From assembly GCA_052139595.1 (NCBI GenBank), contig JBKQWK010000311.1:1-7633 (forward strand): 7,633 nt of DNA, written 5' to 3'. The position numbers were made by a program, and so were the translations under genes. This DNA comes from JBKQWK01 sp052139595. Its GTDB lineage: Bacteria > Actinomycetota > Thermoleophilia > UBA2241. Shown one piece after another: positions 1 through 5,371 of the stretch. Each line of letters begins with the position of its first letter. Within the stretch, counting starts at the first letter, position 1. Under the pieces are notes generated by a model. The model made no database searches. It was given only the letters and a program-made list of their open reading frames with translations, and had not been told where the DNA came from.

Positions 1-1
1 C

Positions 2-64
2 GCCAAGACACTGGCGCCGCCGAGCCCTGAAGCAACGCTGGAGGTGGCGATGATCGCAGCCTAA
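2..64 (+). CDS. Possible C-terminal end of a gene entering from the left (partial)
   Basis: One frame is open from the left edge and stops at TAA 62-64, giving the tail LAPPSPEATLEVAMIAA. The other two + frames stop at 28-30 and 48-50. The tail loosely resembles the C-terminus of the PHS-type permease encoded further right (ALPEPKGQTLEVASAEG), sharing a Pro-x-Pro and a TLEVA segment. The upstream gene could therefore be another MFS transporter, pointing toward its paralogue. Twenty codons are too few to be sure this is coding at all. Confidence 0.25.
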   Translation, partial: AKTLAPPSPEATLEVAMIAA

Positions 65-252
65 AGCGTCACGCACACGAGGGTGACCCTGTGGTCATCT
101 TCGTACACCACTTGACGGGACGTGACCTTTGCGTGCTTGCGCGTAGCCAGCAGTGACGACGTTTCTTGTCGGCAGAATGTCGGCATTTTGGCAGCAATCG
201 GGCGATTCCGCGTCGGGCGTTATTTCAGAAATCGCCCTATGCAGGTACTTTG

Positions 253-280
253 TGGTGCCCCCGGCTGGGATCGAACCAGC
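253..280 (-). other. tRNA 3'-end fragment (T-arm, acceptor strand, CCA); candidate att site
   Basis: Read on the - strand, this is a perfect tRNA 3' end. The T-stem GCTGG/CCAGC (5 of 5 pairs) encloses the 7-base loop TTCGATC. It is followed by the 7-base acceptor strand CGGGGGC, discriminator A and encoded CCA. The matching 5' acceptor GCCCCCG, D-arm and anticodon arm are not present in order within the next ~75 bases, so this is not a complete tRNA. Fragments of this kind form when an integrative element recombines into the 3' end of a tRNA gene and leaves a copy at its far end. The acceptor sequence occurs in some bacterial tRNA-Arg and tRNA-Lys genes; the isotype cannot be fixed from this piece. 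The orientation puts the element side at higher coordinates. Confidence 0.65.
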
Positions 281-290
281 GATTCGAGGC

Positions 291-365
291 CGCTCATCCG
301 CCGCTCTCGGCCAGAGTCGGCTGTTTTAGACTGTTTGCAGGAACTTCTCTGCCTCGCTCATCCGC
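291..365. repeat. 11-bp direct repeat, two copies
   Basis: CGCTCATCCGC occurs at 291-301 and again at 355-365, 64 bp apart. The sequence after each copy is also loosely alike (a TCGGCC followed ~10 bases later by GGCT). It lies on the inner side of the tRNA fragment and could be a decayed duplication or a recombinase arm site. Its function is unknown. Confidence 0.45.
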
Positions 366-411
366 TCACGTCGGCCCCTGTGGCTCCTGTCGGGGGGCGT
401 CGGCTCACGTT

Positions 412-430
412 TGGAGTACAAATGGAGTAC
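412..430. repeat. 8-bp direct repeat TGGAGTAC with 11-bp period
   Basis: TGGAGTAC is present at 412-419 and 423-430, separated by AAA. One helical turn between copies suggests head-to-tail protein binding, for example a tyrosine-recombinase arm site near the att-like fragment or an OmpR-family half-site pair. No gene start lies beside it that would support promoter control. Confidence 0.45.
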
Positions 431-614
431 GAAGACCGGAACCACGGGAGGCGTCATCCCAGATCAGCTGACGGTGATCACGACGCTCTATCTGCAGAAG
501 TGAGCAGCCCATCGTCTTGAAGATCCGCAGACAATCAGGGTCACGATTACGCCGGCCTGAAACGGCGTCGCTGGCGGCCGAAGGCGCTTGCGATGTGCTC
601 GCGTCGGCTCGCGA

Positions 615-2075
615 TCAGCCGACCAGGTCAGCAGCGTCGGGGACCGCGCACGTACCTTCCGCTGACGCGACCTCCAGGGTCTGGCCTTTCGGCTCTGGCA
701 GGGCGACGATCGTGAGCAGAATGCCAACGGCCGAGATCGCCGCCATGACGCCCATCACGCCCCTGATGCCGACGATGGCGAGCAGGTGAGGCACTGCCAG
801 AGCGCCGAGAAAGGCACCGAACTTGCCAGCAGCGGCTGAGATGCCATCAGCGGTACCGCGGATCGCCGTCGGGAAGATCTCGGTGGGATAGACGAACGTC
901 GTTGGGTTGGGCCCAAACTCGATGAAGAAGTAGCTGATGGCAAAGAGGGGCAAGAACACGGCCACTGCGGTTGCTCCTTGCGGCAACAGCCAGATGAACG
1001 CAAAGGCGACTGTCATGACGGCAAAGCCCTGCCACTGAATTCGCTTGCGGCCGAGGCGATCGATCAAGAAGACGGCGAGCCAGTATCCAGGCAGGGCGGC
1101 GACGGCAAAGATTGTCAGAGAGAGCAGCGTGTGGGCGAGCAACATGCCTTTCGGTTGCAGGAGTTTCAAGATCAGCGGGCTCGAGACCGAGTTACCGTAA
1201 AAGGCAATGTCCATGAGAAACCAGCAGCCGGCCGTGCCGATCAAGCGCCGCCGGTAGGGTTTATCGCTGAGCCGAAAGCGACGGCCGGCGTCGTTGTCGG
1301 CCACAGCAGCACTGACCGGCGCATCTGCTGTCGCAACGGCCTCCAACTGGTTGGTGGGGTCTGGCTGGTCGAGCGGCTGGCGGCCGGTCATCCAGGCAAC
1401 GGTCGCGGCCGTCGTGGCCACATCGCCGCGGATGCTCAAACTGTAGCGTGGTGTCTCGCGGATCATGCGTCGCAGGTAGATCACCGAGGCTGCCGGCACA
1501 GCCCCTAGGCCGAGCATGAACCGCCAGGCGAGGTGACTTGGTACCCCGGCGGCCAGGAAGATCGCCGCGATCGCCGGGCCGGCGAGCAAGCCGAGGCTCT
1601 GCATGGCAAACACCGAGCCGACGAGCTTGCCGCGTGACTTCTGCGTGGCGTACTCGGCGGTGATCACGGCCGAAGTTGCGTAGTCACCACCAACACCGTA
1701 GCCGATCAAAAGGCGAAAGATGAACAGGGAGGTAAAGTTCCAGGCAAAGGCGCTCAAGATGGCGCCAAGAACGAGGATCGACACCTCGACGCCGTACATG
1801 CGCTTGCGGCCAAGCTTGTCCATCAGCCGGCCGAAGGTCAGCGCCCCGACCACCGAAGCGAGTAACGAGATTGAGTTGAGGAGCGAAATCTCGTTCGTAT
1901 TGAGATGGAAAAGGGGGGTTAAGAGGACGGTGACGGTGCCGATGATGAACAGGTCGTAGGCATCGGTGAAGAAACCCATGCCAGAGGTGAACACCGTGAG
2001 CCAGTGTTTACGACCAACCTGCGCTTCGTCTAAGGGACGGTACAGCTCAGTGGCATCTGCCGTCTGTTTGGCCAC
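615..2075 (-). CDS. MFS permease, phosphate:H+ symporter (PHS, Pho84-like) type
   Basis: This is a twelve-helix inner-membrane proton-coupled transporter. It has the PHS hallmarks in order (residue numbers from the GTG start): GFFTDAYDLFIIG in helix 1 (~34-46), the MFS loop DKLGRKR (~86-92), GVGGDYATSAVITAEY (~127-142), a charged central loop (~200-280), WFLMDIAFYGNS opening the second half (~285-296), a second DRLGRKR (~339-345), then GPNPTTFVYPTEIFPTAIRG and the glycine-rich helix 11 SAAAGKFGAFLGA (~388-424). Length (486 residues) is normal for the family. Some bacterial PHS members carry other organic anions, so substrate rests partly on context: a Pho-box-like array lies directly upstream. 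The start is taken as GTG 2075-2073, because AAAGGAG at 2091-2085 is 9 bases from it but abuts the ATG at 2084-2082. No partner gene follows in the same direction. Confidence 0.88.
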   Translation of the reverse strand: MAKQTADATELYRPLDEAQVGRKHWLTVFTSGMGFFTDAYDLFIIGTVTVLLTPLFHLNTNEISLLNSISLLASVVGALTFGRLMDKLGRKRMYGVEVSILVLGAILSAFAWNFTSLFIFRLLIGYGVGGDYATSAVITAEYATQKSRGKLVGSVFAMQSLGLLAGPAIAAIFLAAGVPSHLAWRFMLGLGAVPAASVIYLRRMIRETPRYSLSIRGDVATTAATVAWMTGRQPLDQPDPTNQLEAVATADAPVSAAVADNDAGRRFRLSDKPYRRRLIGTAGCWFLMDIAFYGNSVSSPLILKLLQPKGMLLAHTLLSLTIFAVAALPGYWLAVFLIDRLGRKRIQWQGFAVMTVAFAFIWLLPQGATAVAVFLPLFAISYFFIEFGPNPTTFVYPTEIFPTAIRGTADGISAAAGKFGAFLGALAVPHLLAIVGIRGVMGVMAAISAVGILLTIVALPEPKGQTLEVASAEGTCAVPDAADLVG

Positions 2076-2084
2076 AGCGAGCAT

Positions 2085-2091
2085 CTCCTTT
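2085..2091 (-). promoter_or_regulatory. Ribosome binding site that decides the permease start
   Basis: AAAGGAG lies directly against the upstream ATG (no spacer) but 9 bases before an in-frame GTG three codons later. A spacer of 5-9 bases is normal, so the GTG at 2075-2073 is the more likely start. Confidence 0.55.
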
Positions 2092-2108
2092 GGCGCCTCG
2101 GCGACATG

Positions 2109-2148
2109 CAGTGTTCTGCGTTCGTTGACACATGGGCGACGAACACTG
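2109..2148. repeat. 8-bp inverted repeat in the permease leader
   Basis: CAGTGTTC (2109-2116) and GAACACTG (2141-2148) are perfect inverted copies 24 bases apart. A nested alternative pairs GTTCGT (2120-2125) with ACGAAC (2139-2144). The right arm overlaps the -10 candidate of the permease. The pair could be an operator, or a structure in the mRNA leader if transcription starts further upstream. Confidence 0.4.
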
Positions 2149-2150
2149 TA
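2145..2150 (-). promoter_or_regulatory. Candidate -10 element of the permease promoter
   Basis: TACAGT on the - strand sits 10 bp beyond the last 7-mer of the Pho-box-like array. PhoB-type activators bind over the -35 position and leave about this distance to the -10. The implied transcript would have a leader of about 60-65 bases. No -35 consensus is needed or seen. Confidence 0.45.
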
Positions 2151-2160
2151 GAGGCGACCG

Positions 2161-2211
2161 GTTAGCGTTTGGTTAGCGTTTGGTCAGCGTTTGGTCAGCA
2201 GTGCGTTAGCG
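2161..2211 (-). promoter_or_regulatory. Pho-box-like array: five 7-mers at 11-bp period
   Basis: Seen on the + strand: GTTAGCG 2161-2167, GTTAGCG 2172-2178, GTCAGCG 2183-2189, GTCAGCA 2194-2200 and GTTAGCG 2205-2211. Each pair is separated by exactly 4 bases (TTTG three times, then GTGC). Seven-base direct repeats with 4-base spacers are the known site architecture of PhoB/PhoP and other OmpR-family regulators, two monomers per pair. The array ends 85 bases upstream of the permease GTG, and that gene is a PHS-type phosphate symporter, so activation under phosphate limitation is the likely role. The regulator is not in the window. Control of the divergent ltaE, over 350 bases away, is less likely. 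Confidence 0.7.
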
Positions 2212-2222
2212 ACGGCGGCGGG

Positions 2223-2316
2223 GAAAGGTGTACCGCCGACGATGATCTGAACACGAGATTCGCTTACGCAGCGACTTTCCGAACAGAAACAGGACACGGC
2301 GGCCGGTACACCTTTC
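2223..2316. repeat. 13-bp perfect inverted repeat, extended imperfectly, around a 68-bp core
   Basis: GAAAGGTGTACCG (2223-2235) is the exact reverse complement of CGGTACACCTTTC (2304-2316). Allowing a two-base gap, the match continues inward through GCCG/CGGC. The core holds no gene. It may be a MITE-like relic, two copies of a regulator site in opposite orientation, or a long hairpin in a transcript crossing the region. I do not recognise the element. Confidence 0.5.
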
Positions 2317-2495
2317 GTTGCCTCCCGGCACCTCGACAGGTGGTCACCACGCGGTGCGGTCGCAGCGAGAGTCTCCATCGGTTTCACCAACCAGCGCCGT
2401 CGGCGCCATTTGAGCGACGGCCGACCGCGCCTAGAGCTGCCCCGCTGAACGCCGTCAGCAAAAAGAAGACAATAGCCTGACATCCAAAAATACGG

Positions 2496-2523
2496 TTGAC
2501 GTGAGACCTGGGGCGACTCAGAT
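2496..2523 (+). promoter_or_regulatory. Candidate sigma-70-type promoter of ltaE
   Basis: TTGACG (2496-2501) is close to the -35 consensus and is followed, 16 bp later, by a weak -10 TCAGAT (2518-2523). Transcription would begin near 2530, giving a leader of about 35 bases. The -10 matches only half of consensus, so the call rests on the -35 box and on position. Confidence 0.35.
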
Positions 2524-2551
2524 GAAGCTCCGCCCATATGATTGTCGACCA

Positions 2552-2558
2552 GGAAGGA
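2552..2558 (+). promoter_or_regulatory. Ribosome binding site that decides the ltaE start
   Basis: GGAAGGA is 6 bases before the ATG at 2565. An in-frame ATG at 2538 lies before this site and has no Shine-Dalgarno of its own. The protein then begins MSAPERPIDLRSDTVT, with the family motif DLRSDTVT close to the N-terminus as expected. Confidence 0.7.
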
Positions 2559-2564
2559 CGAGCG

Positions 2565-3623
2565 ATGAGTGCACCCGAACGCCCGATCGATCTGCGCAGC
2601 GACACCGTGACGCGACCGTCACTCGAGATGCGGCGCGCCATGGCCGAGGCCGAGGTCGGCGATGACGTCCTCGGCGACGACCCGACTGTGATCCGTCTAC
2701 AGGAGTTTGCCGCCGAGCTGTTCGGCAAGGAGGCCGGCCTCTACCTGCCGTCGGGCACAATGAGCAATCAGGTCGCGCTGCACGCCCAGACGACAGCCGG
2801 AGATGAGATCTTTCTGCACGCCAAGGCTCACATCGTTGAAAACGAGCAAGGTGGAGCAGCAGTCCTCTCGGGGTTGCAGACACGGACCTTCGAATCAGAC
2901 GACGGCACGCTCGACCTTGATCTACTGGAGCACTACTTCCATAGAGACGACAATGTGCATCATCCGCGCACGACCCTGGTGGCCGTGGAGAACACCCACA
3001 ACTACTGCGGCGGCAGCGTCTACCCGCTCGAGAAGATTCGTCTGCTGCGCGCGTTCTGCGACCGGCACGGCATGATTTTTCACCTCGACGGCGCCCGCAT
3101 CTGCAACGCCGCCGTGGCTTCGAACGTGTCATTACGCGAGATCGTCGCGCCCTACGACTCGGTAAGCGTTTGCCTCTCGAAGGGGCTGGGTGCCCCTGTC
3201 GGTTCCGTGCTGCTCGGCAGCAGCGCAATGATCGCCCGTGCGCAGCGGGCGCGCAGCCTTTTCGGCGGCGGCATGCGGCAGGCGGGTATCATCGCCGCCG
3301 GCGGCCTCTATGCCCTCGAGCACAATGTCGCACGCTTGGCTGACGACCATCGCCGAGCCAATGCGCCCGGCGCGCGCCTCGCACGGGTGTCTGGCCTTGC
3401 GATCGACGAGGACAAACTGCAGACCAACATGGTCTTCGCTGACACGCAGGGTGTCGGCCTGCCGGCGGCCCGGATCGTCGAGCTGCTCAACGCCCAAGGC
3501 GTACTGGCACTCGCCCCACTGCCGTGGTCCGTGCGCTTTGTGACGCACCTCGACTTGGACGACAGTGCAGTCGAAAAGGCCGGCGAAATTGTGGCGCGCG
3601 TGGTCGAGCACACCGGCATGTGA
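2565..3623 (+). CDS. ltaE: Low-specificity L-threonine aldolase
   Basis: This PLP enzyme of fold type I cleaves L-threonine and L-allo-threonine to glycine and acetaldehyde in the cytosol. All family landmarks are present: DLRSDTVTRPS (9-19), VGDDVLGDDPTV (31-42), LPSGTMSNQ (61-69), the PLP-stacking histidine in AHIVENEQGG (His89), VENTHNYCGG (141-150), the PLP-binding Asp175 and Arg178 in HLDGAR, the Schiff-base Lys206 in CLSKGLGAPVGS, and GGGMRQAG (234-241). Length (352 residues) is typical. The start at 2565 follows from GGAAGGA six bases upstream. The gene appears monocistronic: 480 bp of non-coding DNA precede it and a hairpin follows 12 bases after its stop. Nothing in its neighbours points to a special pathway. 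Confidence 0.95.
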   Translation: MSAPERPIDLRSDTVTRPSLEMRRAMAEAEVGDDVLGDDPTVIRLQEFAAELFGKEAGLYLPSGTMSNQVALHAQTTAGDEIFLHAKAHIVENEQGGAAVLSGLQTRTFESDDGTLDLDLLEHYFHRDDNVHHPRTTLVAVENTHNYCGGSVYPLEKIRLLRAFCDRHGMIFHLDGARICNAAVASNVSLREIVAPYDSVSVCLSKGLGAPVGSVLLGSSAMIARAQRARSLFGGGMRQAGIIAAGGLYALEHNVARLADDHRRANAPGARLARVSGLAIDEDKLQTNMVFADTQGVGLPAARIVELLNAQGVLALAPLPWSVRFVTHLDLDDSAVEKAGEIVARVVEHTGM

Positions 3624-3635
3624 GTCCTTCACGGC

Positions 3636-3663
3636 GGAGGCAAGGACCTGCTGGTCCACCTCC
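3636..3663 (+). terminator. Likely ltaE transcription terminator (hairpin without T-tract)
   Basis: GGAGG-CAA-GGACC-TGCT-GGTCC-A-CCTCC gives two 5-bp G+C-rich stems in line, separated by a small internal loop, with a 4-base loop. It begins 12 bases after the ltaE stop codon. No run of T follows, so termination would be of the strong-hairpin type common in high-GC bacteria, or Rho-dependent. Confidence 0.5.
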
Positions 3664-3717
3664 CCAGCGCACGATCGCGGCTCAAACAGCAGCCGGGTCT
3701 GGCCGCGTCGTGCCGCC

Positions 3718-3760
3718 CTTGATCTGCGCGATCAAGCGAGTGCAGGTTTAGGAAACCTGC
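3718..3760 (+). other. Two adjacent perfect hairpins
   Basis: CTTGATC-TGCGC-GATCAAG (3718-3736, 7-bp stem) is followed after 5 bases by GCAGGTTT-AGG-AAACCTGC (3742-3760, 8-bp stem). Both stems are perfect and neither has a T-tract. They may be a second terminator block behind ltaE or a processing or attenuation structure ahead of the next gene. Confidence 0.45.
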
Positions 3761-3846
3761 GGAAGGGGTGCTGAGCGGTACGCGCTGATGGGCAATTGTG
3801 CTGCACTGTGCGCGGTTCTAAGAGACGTCGGTGATGGTGCGTAGTC

Positions 3847-3859
3847 GCCAGTTACTGGC
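3847..3859. promoter_or_regulatory. Operator-like palindrome upstream of the NmrA-like gene
   Basis: GCCAGT-T-ACTGGC is a perfect 6-bp dyad around a single central base, about 155 bases before the NmrA-like start. Its size fits a site for a small dimeric repressor, and NmrA-like oxidoreductase genes are often repressor-controlled. No regulator gene is in the window. Confidence 0.3.
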
Positions 3860-4013
3860 ACTGACGAGGCGTCTCGTCGGCATTGCGTCGGCACGGCGCC
3901 GGCGTCGTGCCGTCCCGACCGGTTTTCGCACCGGCGGGGTTGGGTAGAGATGCGACGATCCAGCCCTGTACGACGGAGCGGCTGGCGCGGCAGCTGGCCG
4001 CCAAGGAGGAATC

Positions 4014-4895
4014 ATGAGCGGTAACAGCGACAAGACCATCCTGGTCACGGGCATCACCGGCCAGCAGGGCGGGGCGGTGGCGCGGCGTCTGCAGGCTGAC
4101 GGCTGGCGGGTACGAGGCCTGACGCGAGATCCGGACAGCGACAAGGCACGACCGTTCCGCGACCTCGGCGTCGAGCTCGTGCCGGGTGACCTCACCGACG
4201 AGCCTAGCCTGCGAGACCCACTGGAGGGCGTCTACGGCGTCTTTGCCATGGCAACTCCCTTCGAGAAGGGCATCGAGAACGAGATCGCCCAGGGCAACAC
4301 GCTGGGCGACGTGGCCGCGACAGCCGGAGTGCGCCACTACGTTTACTCCTCTGTAGGCTCGGCCCACAAGAAGACCGGCATCCCCCACTTCGAGTCCAAG
4401 GCGGCCGTCGAGGACCATCTCAAGGATCTCGATCTGCCGCTGACGATCGTGCGGCCGGTCTACTTCATGGAGAACCTGGTGACCTGGGCGCAGGACAGCG
4501 ACGAGGGTCTGGCCGTGTCGACGCCGCTGGCGAGCACCACCACGCTGCAGATGATCGCCGTGGACGACATCGCCGCGATCGTCGGGGTCGTCTTCGCACA
4601 ACCCGATAGGTACGTCGGCAAAGCCTTCGACATCGCCGGCGACGAGCTCACTATGCCCGACGCGGCCAACGTCGTGGGCGCCGCGATCGGCGAGCCGGTG
4701 CGCTACGTGCAGGTACCCTGGGATGCGATGCGCGCCCAGAGCGAGGACCTCTTTCTCATGTACGAGTGGTTCGAGCGCAAGGGCTACGGCGTCGACATCG
4801 CCGACGTCCGCAAGATCTATCCCGAGCTGCTCGACTTTCGCGCGTGGGTCGCGCGCGGCGGCTCCCGACCGCTGGCGCTACGCCGCGCCACTTAG
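4014..4895 (+). CDS. NmrA-like NAD(P)-binding protein (atypical SDR)
   Basis: This is a soluble Rossmann-fold protein of the NmrA/HSCARG group. Members sense or bind NADP(H), and some reduce small substrates. Visible features are the dinucleotide motif GITGQQG (13-19) in the first beta-alpha-beta unit, Arg38 after strand 2 (LTRDP), which favours NADP over NAD, GDL (58-60), YVYSSVGSA (109-117), and HFESK (125-129). In HFESK, His stands where classical SDRs have the catalytic Tyr of YxxxK, as is common in this group. VRPVYFMEN (147-154) and the C-terminal YEWFERKGY...RKIYPELLDFRAW (250-278) also match. The 293 residues are a usual length. The ATG at 4014 follows AAGGAGGA with 3 spacer bases. 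It stands alone, with a hairpin at its stop codon. The substrate is unknown; a sensor role without catalysis is also possible. Confidence 0.88.
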   Translation: MSGNSDKTILVTGITGQQGGAVARRLQADGWRVRGLTRDPDSDKARPFRDLGVELVPGDLTDEPSLRDPLEGVYGVFAMATPFEKGIENEIAQGNTLGDVAATAGVRHYVYSSVGSAHKKTGIPHFESKAAVEDHLKDLDLPLTIVRPVYFMENLVTWAQDSDEGLAVSTPLASTTTLQMIAVDDIAAIVGVVFAQPDRYVGKAFDIAGDELTMPDAANVVGAAIGEPVRYVQVPWDAMRAQSEDLFLMYEWFERKGYGVDIADVRKIYPELLDFRAWVARGGSRPLALRRAT

Positions 4896-4923
4896 AACAG
4901 CGCCGGCCGGGGCTGCTCGTTCT
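4894..4923 (+). terminator. Hairpin overlapping the NmrA-like stop codon
   Basis: AGAAC-AGC-GCC (4894-4904) can pair with GGC-GCT-GTTCT (4911-4923), with single-base bulges at 4914 and 4918 and a 6-base loop. The stem starts inside the TAG stop. There is no T-tract. It is a plausible end for the NmrA-like transcript, separating it from the sulfur operon 190 bases later. Confidence 0.4.
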
Positions 4924-5113
4924 TAGAGCGGCCCGACGGAGGTTCCTTCGGCGCGCGGACGGACTGCGACCATCTGTTCACGATTAATGTCCCGTCCAGT
5001 GCCGCGCGTGTCGCGACTGCCGTGACCAGCGCTGAAGCCGGATTGCATCAGCTGGGTATTGTAGTGGCAAGGGTCGGTCGAGGGCGCCGCCGCAGTGAGC
5101 GAAAGGAGAACCG

Positions 5114-5356
5114 ATGACCAAGGACACTGCCGTGAGCCGGACCCTGGACTGCCTCGGTCTGTACTGCCCCGAGCCGCTCTTCGAGACGCGGGAGGCGATT
5201 GATGCCATCGCGGTGGGCGAGCTGCTCGAGGTGCTCAGCGACGACCCCGCTGCCGAGGAAGACCTCACGCGCTTCGCCAAGCGCGCCGGCCACGAAGTGG
5301 TCTCGGTGGAGAACGACGGCGGGCAGCTGCGCATGCTGCTGCGCCGCCTCAGCTAA
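5114..5356 (+). CDS. tusA: TusA-family sulfur carrier protein
   Basis: This is a small cytosolic sulfurtransferase that carries sulfur as a persulfide on one cysteine. At 80 residues it has the family size. The signature lies at 11-21, LDCLGLYCPEP, with the acceptor Cys18 in CPxP and a second cysteine, Cys13, in the same stretch. The rest fits the two-layer fold (strand VGELLEVLSDD, helix EEDLTRFAKRAGHE, strands VVSVEN and QLRMLLRR). The ATG is preceded by AGGAG at a 5-base spacing. It is first in a four-gene operon with DsrE-, IscS- and IscU-like proteins, and the next start is 15 bases after its stop. In E. coli, TusA takes sulfur from IscS for tRNA thiolation. In sulfur oxidisers, TusA-type proteins pass sulfane sulfur to DsrE-type partners. 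The partner order here fits delivery toward IscU. Confidence 0.92.
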   Translation: MTKDTAVSRTLDCLGLYCPEPLFETREAIDAIAVGELLEVLSDDPAAEEDLTRFAKRAGHEVVSVENDGGQLRMLLRRLS

Positions 5357-5371
5357 AGCGAAAGGACGACC

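Larger units (their letters stand above)
65..614. other. 550-bp non-coding stretch with a tRNA 3' fragment and short repeats
   Basis: I see no convincing protein gene here. The open frames have no Shine-Dalgarno, no recognisable domain, and run through the tRNA-derived segment, a well-known source of false proteins. Contents: an 11-bp palindrome AGGGT-G-ACCCT at 80-90; the tRNA 3' end at 253-280; an 11-bp direct repeat at 291-301 and 355-365; an 8-bp tandem repeat at 412-430. Nearest the permease stop there is a weak hairpin (6-bp stem, 549-554 with 563-568, 8-nt loop) on the - strand, about 46 bases past the stop. It has no T-tract and is only a poor terminator candidate. Confidence 0.6.
2085..2564. 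other. 480-bp divergent intergenic region between the permease and ltaE
   Basis: This region has no convincing protein gene. It holds the permease promoter region (2109-2211), a long imperfect inverted repeat (2223-2316), an 11-bp palindrome GTGGT-C-ACCAC at 2340-2350, a 13-bp palindrome GCGCCG-T-CGGCGC at 2394-2406, and the ltaE promoter and ribosome site (2496-2558). The short open frames across it lack ribosome sites and recognisable motifs. Confidence 0.6.
3624..4013. other. 390-bp spacer between ltaE and the NmrA-like gene, rich in hairpins
   Basis: There is no convincing gene. In order it contains the ltaE terminator hairpin (3636-3663), two perfect hairpins side by side (3718-3736 and 3742-3760), a 13-bp palindrome (3847-3859), an 8-bp stem with one wobble pair and a GCGT loop (3861-3880), a 7-bp stem CGGCACG/CGTGCCG (3889-3912), and a 5-bp stem CCGGT/ACCGG (3919-3934). 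Most bases between 3840 and 3935 can pair. I see no clear promoter for the downstream gene. Its Shine-Dalgarno is AAGGAGGA at 4003-4010. Confidence 0.55.

Noticed and set aside
253..400. A complete tRNA, possibly with a long variable arm or intron, using the GCCCCCC-like sequence opposite 391-398 as the 5' acceptor
   Set aside because: There is no A-box or D-arm after that sequence and no 5-bp anticodon stem with a 7-base loop in register. The 145-base span would need an implausible intron.
326..458. - strand open frame ending MSEAEKFLQTV, considered as the C-terminus of an integrase or excisionase
   Set aside because: Only about 43 codons are open after an in-frame stop and no recombinase motif is visible. 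The ending looks protein-like, but nothing supports a gene.
122..520. Overlapping + strand open frames of 132 and 101 codons
   Set aside because: They run through the tRNA 3' fragment (peptides such as PGWDRTSD and RLGSNQR are typical products of translating tRNA sequence), have no ribosome site, and show no domain.
978..1508. 176-codon + strand open frame inside the permease gene
   Set aside because: It is antisense to a well-supported PHS permease, without a ribosome site or domain. It is a by-product of high G+C.
2444..2464. Hairpin GCTGA/TCAGC followed by AAAAA as an intrinsic terminator
   Set aside because: The tract is A on the + strand and would precede the stem on the - strand, so it is wrong for termination in either direction. 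The stem is only 5 bp.
5043..5062. TTGCAT and TATTGT as the promoter of the tusA operon
   Set aside because: The hexamers are only 8 bases apart, and no suitable -35 lies 16-18 bases before TATTGT. The operon promoter is not identified.
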